A stretch of 64,000 nucleotides of DNA from positions 1,860,001-1,924,000 of the forward strand of contig NZ_JBDFMH010000001.1 of assembly GCF_047238125.1 (NCBI RefSeq), given 5' to 3'. Source of the DNA: JBDFMH01 sp047238125. Lineage in GTDB: Bacteria > Pseudomonadota > Alphaproteobacteria > Sphingomonadales > Sphingomonadaceae. The notes below the pieces were generated by a model. It made no database searches. It was not told the origin of the DNA and worked only from the letters and a program-made list of their open reading frames with translations. How positions within the stretch are numbered: position 1 is the first letter of the stretch; each line of letters begins with the position of its first letter. This document shows, one piece after another, positions 15,611 to 22,615 of this stretch. Made by a program: the position numbers and the translations under genes.

Positions 15611-16786
15611 TCAGCGATTGGCGATCTCGTTGGCGCGCACCCGGCGCTCGGCCGAGTCGCCATTGACGTCGGCGGGCCGTTCGTAGCGGCGGGTGACGAT
15701 CTCCGCGGCGTCGGCCGGGTTGGTCGCCCCGCGCAGTGCGTTGGCTGCGCCGCGCTCGGTGGTGCTGAGCTCGTGCTGCACGAAGCGCAGCTGCTGTTCG
15801 AAGCTCGATCCCTGGATCGGCCGGCCGGCCCATGCCTGGAAATCGGCCTGGCGCGGGCCTTCCCATTGCGCCAGCCCATAGCCGGGGCCGCCGCCGATCT
15901 GGCGGATGCCCGGATCCATCCGGCTCTCCATATCGAGATTGGCGACGATGCCGATCGCCTGGTCGCGCGTCCAGCCTTGGTTCTGGAAGAAGGTGATCGC
16001 TTGGTCGATGCGCTGGTCGCGCGTGCCCTCGCCGGTCGGGGCCGGGCCGTTCACGCCGCCCGTGCCTTCTGTGCGGGTGCCACCATTGCCGCCCCCGGTC
16101 ACCCCGGCCGGCGCGCGCAGGATCACCGCGCCATTGTCGAGCGCCCAGCTCAGGTTGTTCTCGGAGATGCGCTGGCTGCCGTCGGAATTGACGTTGTTCG
16201 ATCCGATCATGCGGCCATTGCCCGCATAGATCTCGGTGTGCGACACGCCGCCGCCCTGGATGATGACGACATCGCCGGGCCGCGCTTCGGACGGGCTTAC
16301 CTGCGTCCAGCCATTGCCGCGCAGCGTGCTGTTCAGCTGCGCCACCGAATTGGTATGCTGGCCCGCGGGCAGTTGCCCCGCCTCGGTCAGCACGCCGGAC
16401 ACGAAGTTCGCGCAGCAGACATTGTTCGGAACATTGGCGTCCATCGGCAGGTCGTCGTTGCGGTTGACCTTCAGCGACGAGGCATTCTGCCCGAGATACT
16501 GGCGCGCCACCTCATAGGCGTTGCTGCCGTTGCCAGCAGGCGTGCCGCCGACCCCGCCGACGCTGCCGCTCGATCCCGTGCCGCCGACGCCGGCAAAGCT
16601 GATGCGCTGGCCGGGGAAGATCAGATCCGGGTTCTTCAGATTGTTGGCCCGCGCCAGATCGTGCCAGTCCACGCCGTGCCGCGCCGCGATCTCCGACAGC
16701 GTATCGCCGGGCTTCACCACATAATCACTGCTGGGGCTGCGTGCGCTGACGCTGGCATTGGCTTGGACTGAAGATACGCCTGTCAT
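15611..16786 (-). CDS. Three-domain cell-wall hydrolase: LysM, NlpC/P60- or CHAP-like peptidase, phage-tail-lysozyme-like domain; candidate T3SS effector
   Basis: A 391-residue protein if started at 16786, where GGAG lies 8 bases upstream; in-frame starts further up (16939, 17032) would run into the divergent gene region. The N-terminus MTGVSSVQANASVSARSPSS has no hydrophobic signal and is Ser/Ala/Val-rich, like T3SS export signals. LysM follows at about 22-66 (YVVKPGDTLSEIAARHGVDW, then LIFPGQRI). Next is a cysteine-peptidase-like domain (NNVCCANFVSGVL; ARPGDVVIIQ; SHTEIYAGNGRMIG) at about 90-215. The C-terminal 140 residues match phage tail lysozymes (FFQNQGWTRDQAIGIVANLDMESRMDPG, GYGLAQWEGPR). 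Together these bind and cut both peptide and glycan parts of peptidoglycan. Whether it is a secreted toxin or a wall-remodelling aid is open. Confidence 0.85.
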   Translation of the reverse strand: MTGVSSVQANASVSARSPSSDYVVKPGDTLSEIAARHGVDWHDLARANNLKNPDLIFPGQRISFAGVGGTGSSGSVGGVGGTPAGNGSNAYEVARQYLGQNASSLKVNRNDDLPMDANVPNNVCCANFVSGVLTEAGQLPAGQHTNSVAQLNSTLRGNGWTQVSPSEARPGDVVIIQGGGVSHTEIYAGNGRMIGSNNVNSDGSQRISENNLSWALDNGAVILRAPAGVTGGGNGGTRTEGTGGVNGPAPTGEGTRDQRIDQAITFFQNQGWTRDQAIGIVANLDMESRMDPGIRQIGGGPGYGLAQWEGPRQADFQAWAGRPIQGSSFEQQLRFVQHELSTTERGAANALRGATNPADAAEIVTRRYERPADVNGDSAERRVRANEIANR

Positions 16787-16881
16787 GATCGCCACTCCGG
16801 CTGTTCCGATGGTGCCCAAGCTAATGGTCGCAACGGCACGGCGTCTGTAATCGAAATGCGTAGCGCCCCCGGCCCAGCGGC

Positions 16882-16924
16882 TAATCGATCCGACTAGACC
16901 GGCTAATCGGATCGCGGAGCGCGC
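16882..16924 (+). promoter_or_regulatory. Putative operator copy 2 in the divergent region between the wall hydrolase and the HNH toxin
   Basis: TAATCG-ATC-CGACTA at 16882-16896 is an imperfect form of the palindrome at 11301, and the following 28 bases also align, including CTAATCGGATCGCG (16903-16916). The block lies in the 196-base gap between the two divergent toxin-like genes, about 60-100 bases before the HNH gene and about 95 bases before the hydrolase start, so one binding event could control both. Confidence 0.6.
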
Positions 16925-16982
16925 CCGCGGACCGGCCATGGTCTTATGAACTCGAACCTGTCGCGGATTTCGAGGACCCATC

Positions 16983-18113
16983 ATGGCGCTTTCACCGCAA
17001 CCCATCGGGCAGACCCCGCCCCCGCCGCCCACGCCCCGCGGCGACGCAGCCGAAGCGGCGCGGCTGGTCGACAGCAGCCGTCGCGGCGGCAGCCTCGACA
17101 GCGATGCGCTGGCCGCCGGCCTGCTTCAGTCCAGCGCAGGACGCAGCGATGGCGGCGTTTCGCTGCGGGCTGCAGTCGATGCGCAGCTAACCCCGGTCCA
17201 GCGCGGTCAGCTCCAGTCCGCGATCGATACCCAGTTACGTGCCCAAGCGGCGCCGACCGGCGGGCCCGATCGCGGCTCGGTCGCGATGGATCTCACCCAG
17301 ATCGCGCTCGACATCACGGGCATCTTCGATCCCACCCCGATCTCGGATGGGTCGAACGCGCTGATCTCGCTCGGCCGCGGCGATTTCCTGGGGGCGGGCA
17401 TCTCCGCGCTCGGCATCATCCCGGTGCTGGGCGATGCCGCCAAGCTCGGCAAGCTCGGCAAGTGGGCCGAAAGCGTGGCCAATGCGGCGGAGCTGGCGGT
17501 CCGCGATCCGGGCTTCCGCAACCTTGTCGCCCCGACGCTGGAAAAGATCCGCGACGTCATCCGCGCCGCGCCGCTCGACAGCTTGCCGGCCTCCGCGCGC
17601 CAGCAGCTGGAAGGCATGGCCCGCAAGATCGACGAAGCGCTGGTCCCGCCCGGATCGGTGGTGCGCATCGGCCCATACGAGGCGACGGTCCGCGGCCAGC
17701 GCGTGACGCTCGACAATATCGAGCTGCGGTCGGTCGACTATCTGAAGCGCGATCGGGCGAGCTATGCATCGCTGCGCACCGAGTTCGATCGCGGCGTCCG
17801 CGCCGATTTCGCGCGCAACCTGGCCACCGATCCCGCCAACGTCACCGCGCTGCGCCAGGCCGGGCTGAACGATGCTCAGATCGCGCGCCTGGCCGAAGGC
17901 AAGATCCCGCAGGGCTATCAGGTCCACCACAAGCTGCCGCTGGATGATGGCGGCACCAATGATTTCTCCAACCTCGTGCTGATCCGCAACGATCCGATGC
18001 ACATCGGGTTGACCAATGCGCAGCGCTCGCTGGTCGGCGATCTTGCCGTCGGTGAATCGCGCCGTGTCGACTTCCCGGTGCCGCCCGGCGTCGTCTATCC
18101 TGCGGTGCCGTGA
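16983..18113 (+). CDS. Polymorphic-toxin-like protein with pre-toxin domain and C-terminal HNH nuclease; candidate T3SS effector
   Basis: A 376-residue protein with AGGA 6 bases before the ATG and no Sec signal peptide; it opens MALSPQPIGQTPPPPPTPRG, a Ser/Pro-rich start. Residues about 100-165 have the layout of pre-toxin modules of polymorphic toxins (DLTQIALDITGIFDPTPISDG, ISALGIIPVLGDAAKLGK). The C-terminus is an HNH nuclease: V-H315-H316-K-L-P-L-D-D-G-G, N330-L-V-L-I and H340, the classical His-His...Asn...His metal and catalytic set. Such nucleases cut DNA and are common toxin tips in contact-dependent and T6SS-delivered antibacterial toxins. The next gene, overlapping its stop, is an SMI1/KNR4 immunity-family protein. 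Linkage to the sct genes and the shared operator suggest T3SS export, which is inference. Confidence 0.88.
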   Translation: MALSPQPIGQTPPPPPTPRGDAAEAARLVDSSRRGGSLDSDALAAGLLQSSAGRSDGGVSLRAAVDAQLTPVQRGQLQSAIDTQLRAQAAPTGGPDRGSVAMDLTQIALDITGIFDPTPISDGSNALISLGRGDFLGAGISALGIIPVLGDAAKLGKLGKWAESVANAAELAVRDPGFRNLVAPTLEKIRDVIRAAPLDSLPASARQQLEGMARKIDEALVPPGSVVRIGPYEATVRGQRVTLDNIELRSVDYLKRDRASYASLRTEFDRGVRADFARNLATDPANVTALRQAGLNDAQIARLAEGKIPQGYQVHHKLPLDDGGTNDFSNLVLIRNDPMHIGLTNAQRSLVGDLAVGESRRVDFPVPPGVVYPAVP

Positions 18114-18583
18114 TGCCGGAGATGTCGATGATGCCGATCGAACCCGTTCTCGTCGAGATCCGCCAGGAGCAGCAGGCGGCAGGAGAGGTCGTGCGCCCCG
18201 GTGCCACCCCCGCCGAGATCGCCGCGGCGGAGGCGCAGGTCCGCGCCCAGCTCGGCGCGACGCTGCCGCTCGACTATGCCGCCTTCCTCGCGATCCGGAA
18301 CGGCGTCGATTATAACGGGCTGGTGCTGTACGGCGCGCTCGATACGCCTGCCCATCCCGGCCCCGGCGGTTTCTGGCAGGGACTGGTCGCCGCCAACAAG
18401 GCGTGGCGCAGCGAAAGCGGCAACGAACAGCTGCTGATCCTGGGCGATAGCGACATGGATCTCTATGCCGTGCCCGTCGCGGGCGGCGCACCAGGCAAGT
18501 TCGATCGCGTCACCGGCGAGCGGGTCGAGAGCTATTCCGATGTCGAAACGATGATCGAGACCGCGCTGCGCGATCGTCTGTGA
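18113..18583 (+). CDS. SMI1/KNR4-family protein, probable immunity protein for the HNH toxin
   Basis: A 156-residue cytoplasmic protein; its ATG shares a base with the toxin stop (a GTG 3 bases earlier is also possible). The pattern GATPAEIAAAEAQVRAQLGATLPLDYAAFLAIRNG, then a glycine-rich turn, LLILGDSDMDLYAV and a final YSDVETMIETAL helix is the SMI1/KNR4 (SUKH) fold. In bacteria this superfamily is the commonest class of immunity proteins against nuclease toxins of polymorphic toxin systems. Tight coupling to an HNH toxin is the textbook toxin-immunity arrangement and implies that the toxin would harm bacteria, including sibling cells. Confidence 0.88.
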   Translation: MPEMSMMPIEPVLVEIRQEQQAAGEVVRPGATPAEIAAAEAQVRAQLGATLPLDYAAFLAIRNGVDYNGLVLYGALDTPAHPGPGGFWQGLVAANKAWRSESGNEQLLILGDSDMDLYAVPVAGGAPGKFDRVTGERVESYSDVETMIETALRDRL

Positions 18584-18645
18584 TGGTGGAAGACTGACTC
18601 AGGCGTTCCGGCAGGATCGCTGGCCGGAGGCATCATATGAAGGTC

Positions 18646-18694
18646 GAAGCGGCGGCATCGTCGGCCCGAGGGCCCGAGACGATGCCGCCGCTTC
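18646..18694. terminator. Perfect 17-bp inverted repeat between the toxin-immunity pair and clpP
   Basis: Left arm 18646-18662 and right arm 18678-18694 are exact reverse complements, with a loop that itself contains GGCCC/GGGCC. It sits between two convergent genes, so it may end transcription from both sides, though no T-tract follows on either strand. The clpP stop is 7 bases beyond. Confidence 0.55.
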
Positions 18695-18700
18695 ACCGCA

Positions 18701-19342
18701 TCAGGCGGCGGCCTTTTCCTCGGCCGGGCTCGGGCGCTTCTCGAACACCTCGTCGATGATGCCGAATGCCTTGGCTTCGTCGGCTTCGAGGAACTTGTCG
18801 CGGTCCATCGCCTTCTCGATCTCCTCGATCGCCTGGCCGGTATATTTCGCATAGAGCGAATTCAGCCGGTGGCGCATGCGCAGAATCTCGCGCGCCTGGA
18901 TCTCGATGTCGGCCGCCATACCCTGCGCCCCGCCCGAAGGCTGGTGGACCATGATTCGCGCGTTGGTCAGCGCGACGCGCATGCCGGGCTCACCCGCGGC
19001 CAGCAGGAAGCTGCCCATCGAGGCTGCCTGGCCGATGCAGACGGTGCCGATCCGTGGCCGGATATACTGCATGGTGTCGTGGATCGCGAGCCCAGCGGTG
19101 ACGACGCCACCCGGGCTGTTGATATACATGTAGATGTCCTTCTTCGGGTTCTCGGACTCGAGGAAGAGCAGCTGGGCGGTGATCAGCGAGGCCATGTGAT
19201 CCTCGACCTGACCAGTCACGAAGACGATGCGCTCGCGCAGCAGGCGGGAATAGATGTCGAAGCTGCGCTCGCCGCGGTTCGACTGCTCGATGACGATCGG
19301 AACGAGGCCGGCGCTGATGTCGGCATGATCGGGATAAGCCAT
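18701..19342 (-). CDS. clpP: ATP-dependent Clp protease proteolytic subunit ClpP
   Basis: A 213-residue serine peptidase when started at the MAYPDHAD methionine (19342); an in-frame ATG at 19381 would add 13 residues. Catalytic Ser108 lies in GQAASMGSFLLAAG, His133 in MVHQPSGG, and the Asp in AMDRDKF. YMYINSPGGVVTAG is also characteristic. Fourteen subunits form the proteolytic chamber fed by ClpX or ClpA. It follows tig, the usual order, but clpX, normally next, is replaced here by the toxin-immunity genes on the other strand. Confidence 0.95.
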   Translation of the reverse strand: MAYPDHADISAGLVPIVIEQSNRGERSFDIYSRLLRERIVFVTGQVEDHMASLITAQLLFLESENPKKDIYMYINSPGGVVTAGLAIHDTMQYIRPRIGTVCIGQAASMGSFLLAAGEPGMRVALTNARIMVHQPSGGAQGMAADIEIQAREILRMRHRLNSLYAKYTGQAIEEIEKAMDRDKFLEADEAKAFGIIDEVFEKRPSPAEEKAAA

Positions 19343-19483
19343 GGGGGAATGCGGTCCTTCTGCCCTGTAGGCGACCAACATCGGCGCTCGGCAGAATCAG
19401 TTCAAGGGGGTTGCGGCGCGAACTCTACGCAGGCGCGACGGACGGCATCCGCGCGGCCGGCCGGGCCCTCGGGCCGGGCAATG

Positions 19484-19511
19484 AAAAAGCCCCGGCGCTC
19501 AGGCCGGGGCT
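19484..19511 (-). terminator. Intrinsic terminator of tig
   Basis: On the minus strand a stem GCCCCGGC-CTGAGC-GCCGGGGC is followed by a run of five T, directly after the tig stop. A classical rho-independent terminator, so clpP is probably transcribed from its own promoter or by read-through. Confidence 0.85.
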
Positions 19512-19519
19512 TGGATCGA

Positions 19520-21220
19520 TCAGGCCTCGGCCTTCTTCTTGGGTGCCGCCTTCTTCTTGGCGGCGGGCGCGGTTTCTTCGACCGCGACCGGAGCATCCGC
19601 CGGCTTCTTCTTGGCGGCCGGCTTCTTGGCGGGGGCAGCCTCGTCCGGGGCGGCACCAGTCGCCTCGGCGGCCTCTACCGGAGCAGATTCGGCTGCCTTC
19701 GCCTTCTTGGCCGCCGGCTTCTTCACCGCAGCGCTTTCGGCTTCGGCGGGCTCAGCCGGTTCGGTCGCAGGCTCGGCAGACTTCTTCGCAGCCGTCTTCT
19801 TCGCCTTCGGCTTGGCCGGGGCATGGTCATGGTCATGGTCGTGATGATCATGGCCGCAGCCCGGGCCATGGACATGGCCGCCCGATGCGCCGCCATCCTC
19901 AGCCTCGATCGCCGCTTCCAGATCCGCGCGGGTGACTGCGCGATCGCTGATCTCGGCCTTGGCGAACAGCCAATCAACCACCTTGTCCTCATAGAGCGGC
20001 GCGCGCAGCTGGGCGGCCGCCATCGGATCCTGCTGGACATATTCGATGAACCGGCGCTGGTCCTCGCCGCGATACTGCTGCGCCGCCTGTGCGATCAGGC
20101 GGTTCATCTCTTGCTGGCTCACCTCGACGCCGTTCTGCTGGCCGATCTCCGACAGCAGCAGCCCCAGGCGCACGCGGCGCTCCGCGATCTTGCGATATTC
20201 CTCGCGATCCGATTCCATCTCGTCGCGGGCAGCCTGAGGGTCCTCCTCGTGGCTCGCCTCATGCTCCAGCTGCTGCCAGATCTGCGCGAACTCCGCTTCC
20301 ACCATCGACGGCGGCACGTCGAAATCATGGGAAGCCGCCAGCTGGTCGAGCAGCTTGCGCTTCATGTGGGTGCGGGTGAGCCCGTTCAGCTCCTGCTCGA
20401 TCTGGCCCTTCAGCAGCTCGCGCAGCTTCTCCAGGCTTTCGAGGCCGAGCGACTTGGCGAACTCGTCGTCGGGCGTGGTCACGGCCGGAACCTGGACCTT
20501 CTTCGCGGTCACGTCGAAGGTGGCTGCCTTGCCGGCCAGCGACTTCTCCGGATAGTCGTCGGGAAAGGTCACGTTCAGCTGGCGCGACTCGCCGAGCTTG
20601 ATCCCTTCCAGCTGATCCTCGAAGCCCGGGATCAGGCGACCCGCGCCGAGCTCGACCGCCATGTCCTCGCCGGTGCCACCGGGGAACGCGACTTCGCCGA
20701 CCTTGCCGACGAAATCGAGCACGACATTGTCGCCCTCGACCGCGGGGTGGCCGTCCTGCGCATCCTCGAACCGCTTGGATTGGCGCGCGATCCGGTCGAC
20801 GGCAGTCGCGATCTCGTCCTCGCCCGGCTCCACGGTCAGCCGCTCCAGCTTCAGACCGTCGATCTGCGGCGCCGGCACCTGTGGCAGTACCTCGAGGGCA
20901 ACCTTGACCTCGGCATCCTTGCCGCTGTCATAGTCGGCCAGCTCGACCGAAGGCTGCATCGCGGGGCGCAGGCCCTTTTCGCTCAGCAACGACTGCACGC
21001 CCTGCTGCACCGCCTTGTTCAGCGCGTCCTGCTCGAGAGCGGGGCCGTGCATCTTGCGGATCAGGTTGGCGGGCACCTTGCCGGGGCGGAAGCCGGGCAT
21101 CTTGATCTGCGGCGCGACCTGCTTGATCTCCGCGTCGATCCGCTGGGCGATATCGGTGGCGGGGATGGTGATGGTGTAGGCGCGCTTCAGCCCCTCGTTC
21201 AACGTCTCGACGGTCTGCAT
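19520..21220 (-). CDS. tig: Trigger factor, ribosome-bound chaperone and prolyl isomerase, with long extra C-terminal tail
   Basis: A 566-residue protein; start at 21220 chosen because translation then opens MQTVETLNEGLKRAYTITIPA, the family's N-terminus, with AAGG upstream. The ribosome-docking signature GFRPGKVP is at about residues 43-50. The FKBP-type isomerase domain spans about 150-250 (VEGDNVVLDFVGKVG; GFEDQLEGIKLGE), and the helical chaperone arms follow to about 435. Typical trigger factors end near 430-450 residues. Here about 130 further residues follow: a His/Asp-rich stretch (CGHDHHDHDHDH), then Ala/Lys/Pro/Glu repeats such as KKPAAKKKP. The tail is low-complexity, probably disordered and possibly metal- or nucleic-acid-binding. 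Confidence 0.95.
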   Translation of the reverse strand: MQTVETLNEGLKRAYTITIPATDIAQRIDAEIKQVAPQIKMPGFRPGKVPANLIRKMHGPALEQDALNKAVQQGVQSLLSEKGLRPAMQPSVELADYDSGKDAEVKVALEVLPQVPAPQIDGLKLERLTVEPGEDEIATAVDRIARQSKRFEDAQDGHPAVEGDNVVLDFVGKVGEVAFPGGTGEDMAVELGAGRLIPGFEDQLEGIKLGESRQLNVTFPDDYPEKSLAGKAATFDVTAKKVQVPAVTTPDDEFAKSLGLESLEKLRELLKGQIEQELNGLTRTHMKRKLLDQLAASHDFDVPPSMVEAEFAQIWQQLEHEASHEEDPQAARDEMESDREEYRKIAERRVRLGLLLSEIGQQNGVEVSQQEMNRLIAQAAQQYRGEDQRRFIEYVQQDPMAAAQLRAPLYEDKVVDWLFAKAEISDRAVTRADLEAAIEAEDGGASGGHVHGPGCGHDHHDHDHDHAPAKPKAKKTAAKKSAEPATEPAEPAEAESAAVKKPAAKKAKAAESAPVEAAEATGAAPDEAAPAKKPAAKKKPADAPVAVEETAPAAKKKAAPKKKAEA

Positions 21221-21285
21221 GACGGGATTGGACCTTCTCTGAACAGAATTTCGTGTGGCAATCCGCCCGCTGGGCTGGGCGAAGC

Positions 21286-21370
21286 TGGTGCGGGCGAAGG
21301 GACTCGAACCCCCACATCTTGCGATACTGGAACCTAAATCCAGCGCGTCTACCAGTTCCGCCACGCCCGC
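21286..21370 (-). tRNA. tRNA-Leu (anticodon UAG)
   Basis: Read on the minus strand from 21370 the sequence folds as a class II tRNA: acceptor stem GCGGGCG/CGCCCGC, D-arm with GGTAGACGCG, anticodon stem CTGGA/TCCAG around the loop TTTAGGT (anticodon TAG), a variable arm, and T-arm GGGGGTTCGAGTCCC(C/T). The 3' discriminator A and CCA are encoded. It lies just upstream of tig, with no integrase remnant nearby. Confidence 0.93.
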
Positions 21371-21495
21371 TCGCCGGACCGCCGGTCGGCGGGGTCTATA
21401 GCAGGCGGCGGCCCGAGGGCAAGGGACGGCGCCGAGGTTGTGACGGAGCGCATGGCCGACTGCCGCGTTGGTGGGGCATTCGACAGGAGATGACC

Positions 21496-21684
21496 ATGGC
21501 CAGCGCCCCGCCCGATCCAAATCCGGATAGCCCGCCCAGCACCGATCCGGCCGTGACGCCCGGCCGCGAGAATATCGAAGATCCGACGCCCGGCAGCCAG
21601 CCCGAGCCTGCCCCGTCGGAAGATGCCGGCCTTCCCGGCGGCACGGGTGGCACCGGCGGCACCAACCATCCGCAGGACGACTGA
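21496..21684 (+). CDS. Small Pro/Gly-rich acidic protein of unknown function
   Basis: A 62-residue reading frame with GGAG 7 bases before the ATG at 21496 (another in-frame ATG lies at 21490). Composition is dominated by Pro, Asp, Ser and Gly, with a final GGTGGTGGTNHPQDD. It is almost certainly disordered. No signal peptide. The good ribosome site and the position just ahead of the epimerase gene support a real gene, but it could also be chance in GC-rich DNA. Confidence 0.5.
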   Translation: MASAPPDPNPDSPPSTDPAVTPGRENIEDPTPGSQPEPAPSEDAGLPGGTGGTGGTNHPQDD

Positions 21685-21709
21685 CGCTCGATCTGCTAGC
21701 CGCCAACCC

Positions 21710-22615
21710 ATGACCGACCCGATCCTCCTCAGCGGTGATCGACTGGATGTCGCGATCAGCCCACTGGGCGCTGAACTCCAGTCGATCGTGGATGCCGATG
21801 GCAATGACTGGCTGTGGGATGGCGATCCCGCCGTCTGGTCCGGCCGTGCGCCGCTGTTGTTCCCGATCGTGGGTCGGCTGACGAACGACCTGCTGCACGT
21901 CGATGGCCGATCCTTTCCGATGGCGAAACATGGCTTCGCGCGCCGATCCCGTTTCGAGATGATAGGCGTGGAGAGCGATCATGCCCTGTTCCGGCTGGAG
22001 GACAGTGCGGAAACCCGAACGAGCTATCCCTACCCGTTCCGGCTGGACGTCAGTTACCGTATCGCCGGCAACGCGCTTGATATCACCGCTTCGCTGCTAA
22101 ATCCCGGCACCGCGCCACTGCCTGCCAGCTTCGGTTTCCATCCCGCGCTGCGATGGCCATTGCCGGGCGGCGTGGAGCGATCGCACCACCGGATATTGTT
22201 CGACGCGCCTGAGCCGGCCCCCATCCGCCGCATCGCGGATGATGGATTGCTGACCCCCGTGCCGCGGCCGAGCCCGGTCGAAGGCAGTATCCTGGCCCTG
22301 ACCGACGATCTGTTCGTCGAGGATGCCGTGATCTTCGACCGGCTTGCCAGCCGATCACTGACCTATGAGGCGATCGGCGGCAGCACGGTGCAGGTTGATT
22401 TTCATGGCCTGCCGCATCTCGGCATCTGGACGAAGCCGGGCGCGCCCTACCTCTGCATCGAGCCTTGGCAGGGCTTTTCCGATCCCGCCGGGTTCGAAGG
22501 CGATATCACCAACAAGCCCGGCATTGTGCTGGTCCCACCCGGCGACACGCGCGAATTCGCGATGCGGATGCGCTTCAATGCGCGCGACGAAGCAGAAGCG
22601 CCCGCGCTCGGCTGA
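21710..22615 (+). CDS. Aldose 1-epimerase family protein
   Basis: A 301-residue galactose-mutarotase-like protein. The N-terminus ISPLGAELQSIVDADGNDWLWDGDP and the strings APLLFPIVGRL, MAKHGFARRS, FGFHPALRWPLPGG and LCIEPWQGFSDP match the LacX/YeaD-type branch of the superfamily, with a His that polarises the ring oxygen (FHPA) and an acidic catalytic residue (IEPW). It would interconvert alpha and beta anomers of hexoses. Stands between a small gene and a convergent exported beta-helix gene, with no sugar operon nearby, so the substrate cannot be guessed. Confidence 0.88.
   Translation: MTDPILLSGDRLDVAISPLGAELQSIVDADGNDWLWDGDPAVWSGRAPLLFPIVGRLTNDLLHVDGRSFPMAKHGFARRSRFEMIGVESDHALFRLEDSAETRTSYPYPFRLDVSYRIAGNALDITASLLNPGTAPLPASFGFHPALRWPLPGGVERSHHRILFDAPEPAPIRRIADDGLLTPVPRPSPVEGSILALTDDLFVEDAVIFDRLASRSLTYEAIGGSTVQVDFHGLPHLGIWTKPGAPYLCIEPWQGFSDPAGFEGDITNKPGIVLVPPGDTREFAMRMRFNARDEAEAPALG

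Noticed and set aside
18869..21337. 822-codon open frame opposite clpP and tig
   Set aside because: Spans two genes, a terminator and a tRNA; low-complexity composition; antisense artefact.
21286..21370. tRNA-Leu as an integration site for the T3SS region
   Set aside because: No integrase and no repeated tRNA 3' end was found, and tig and clpP lie between the tRNA and the accessory genes.
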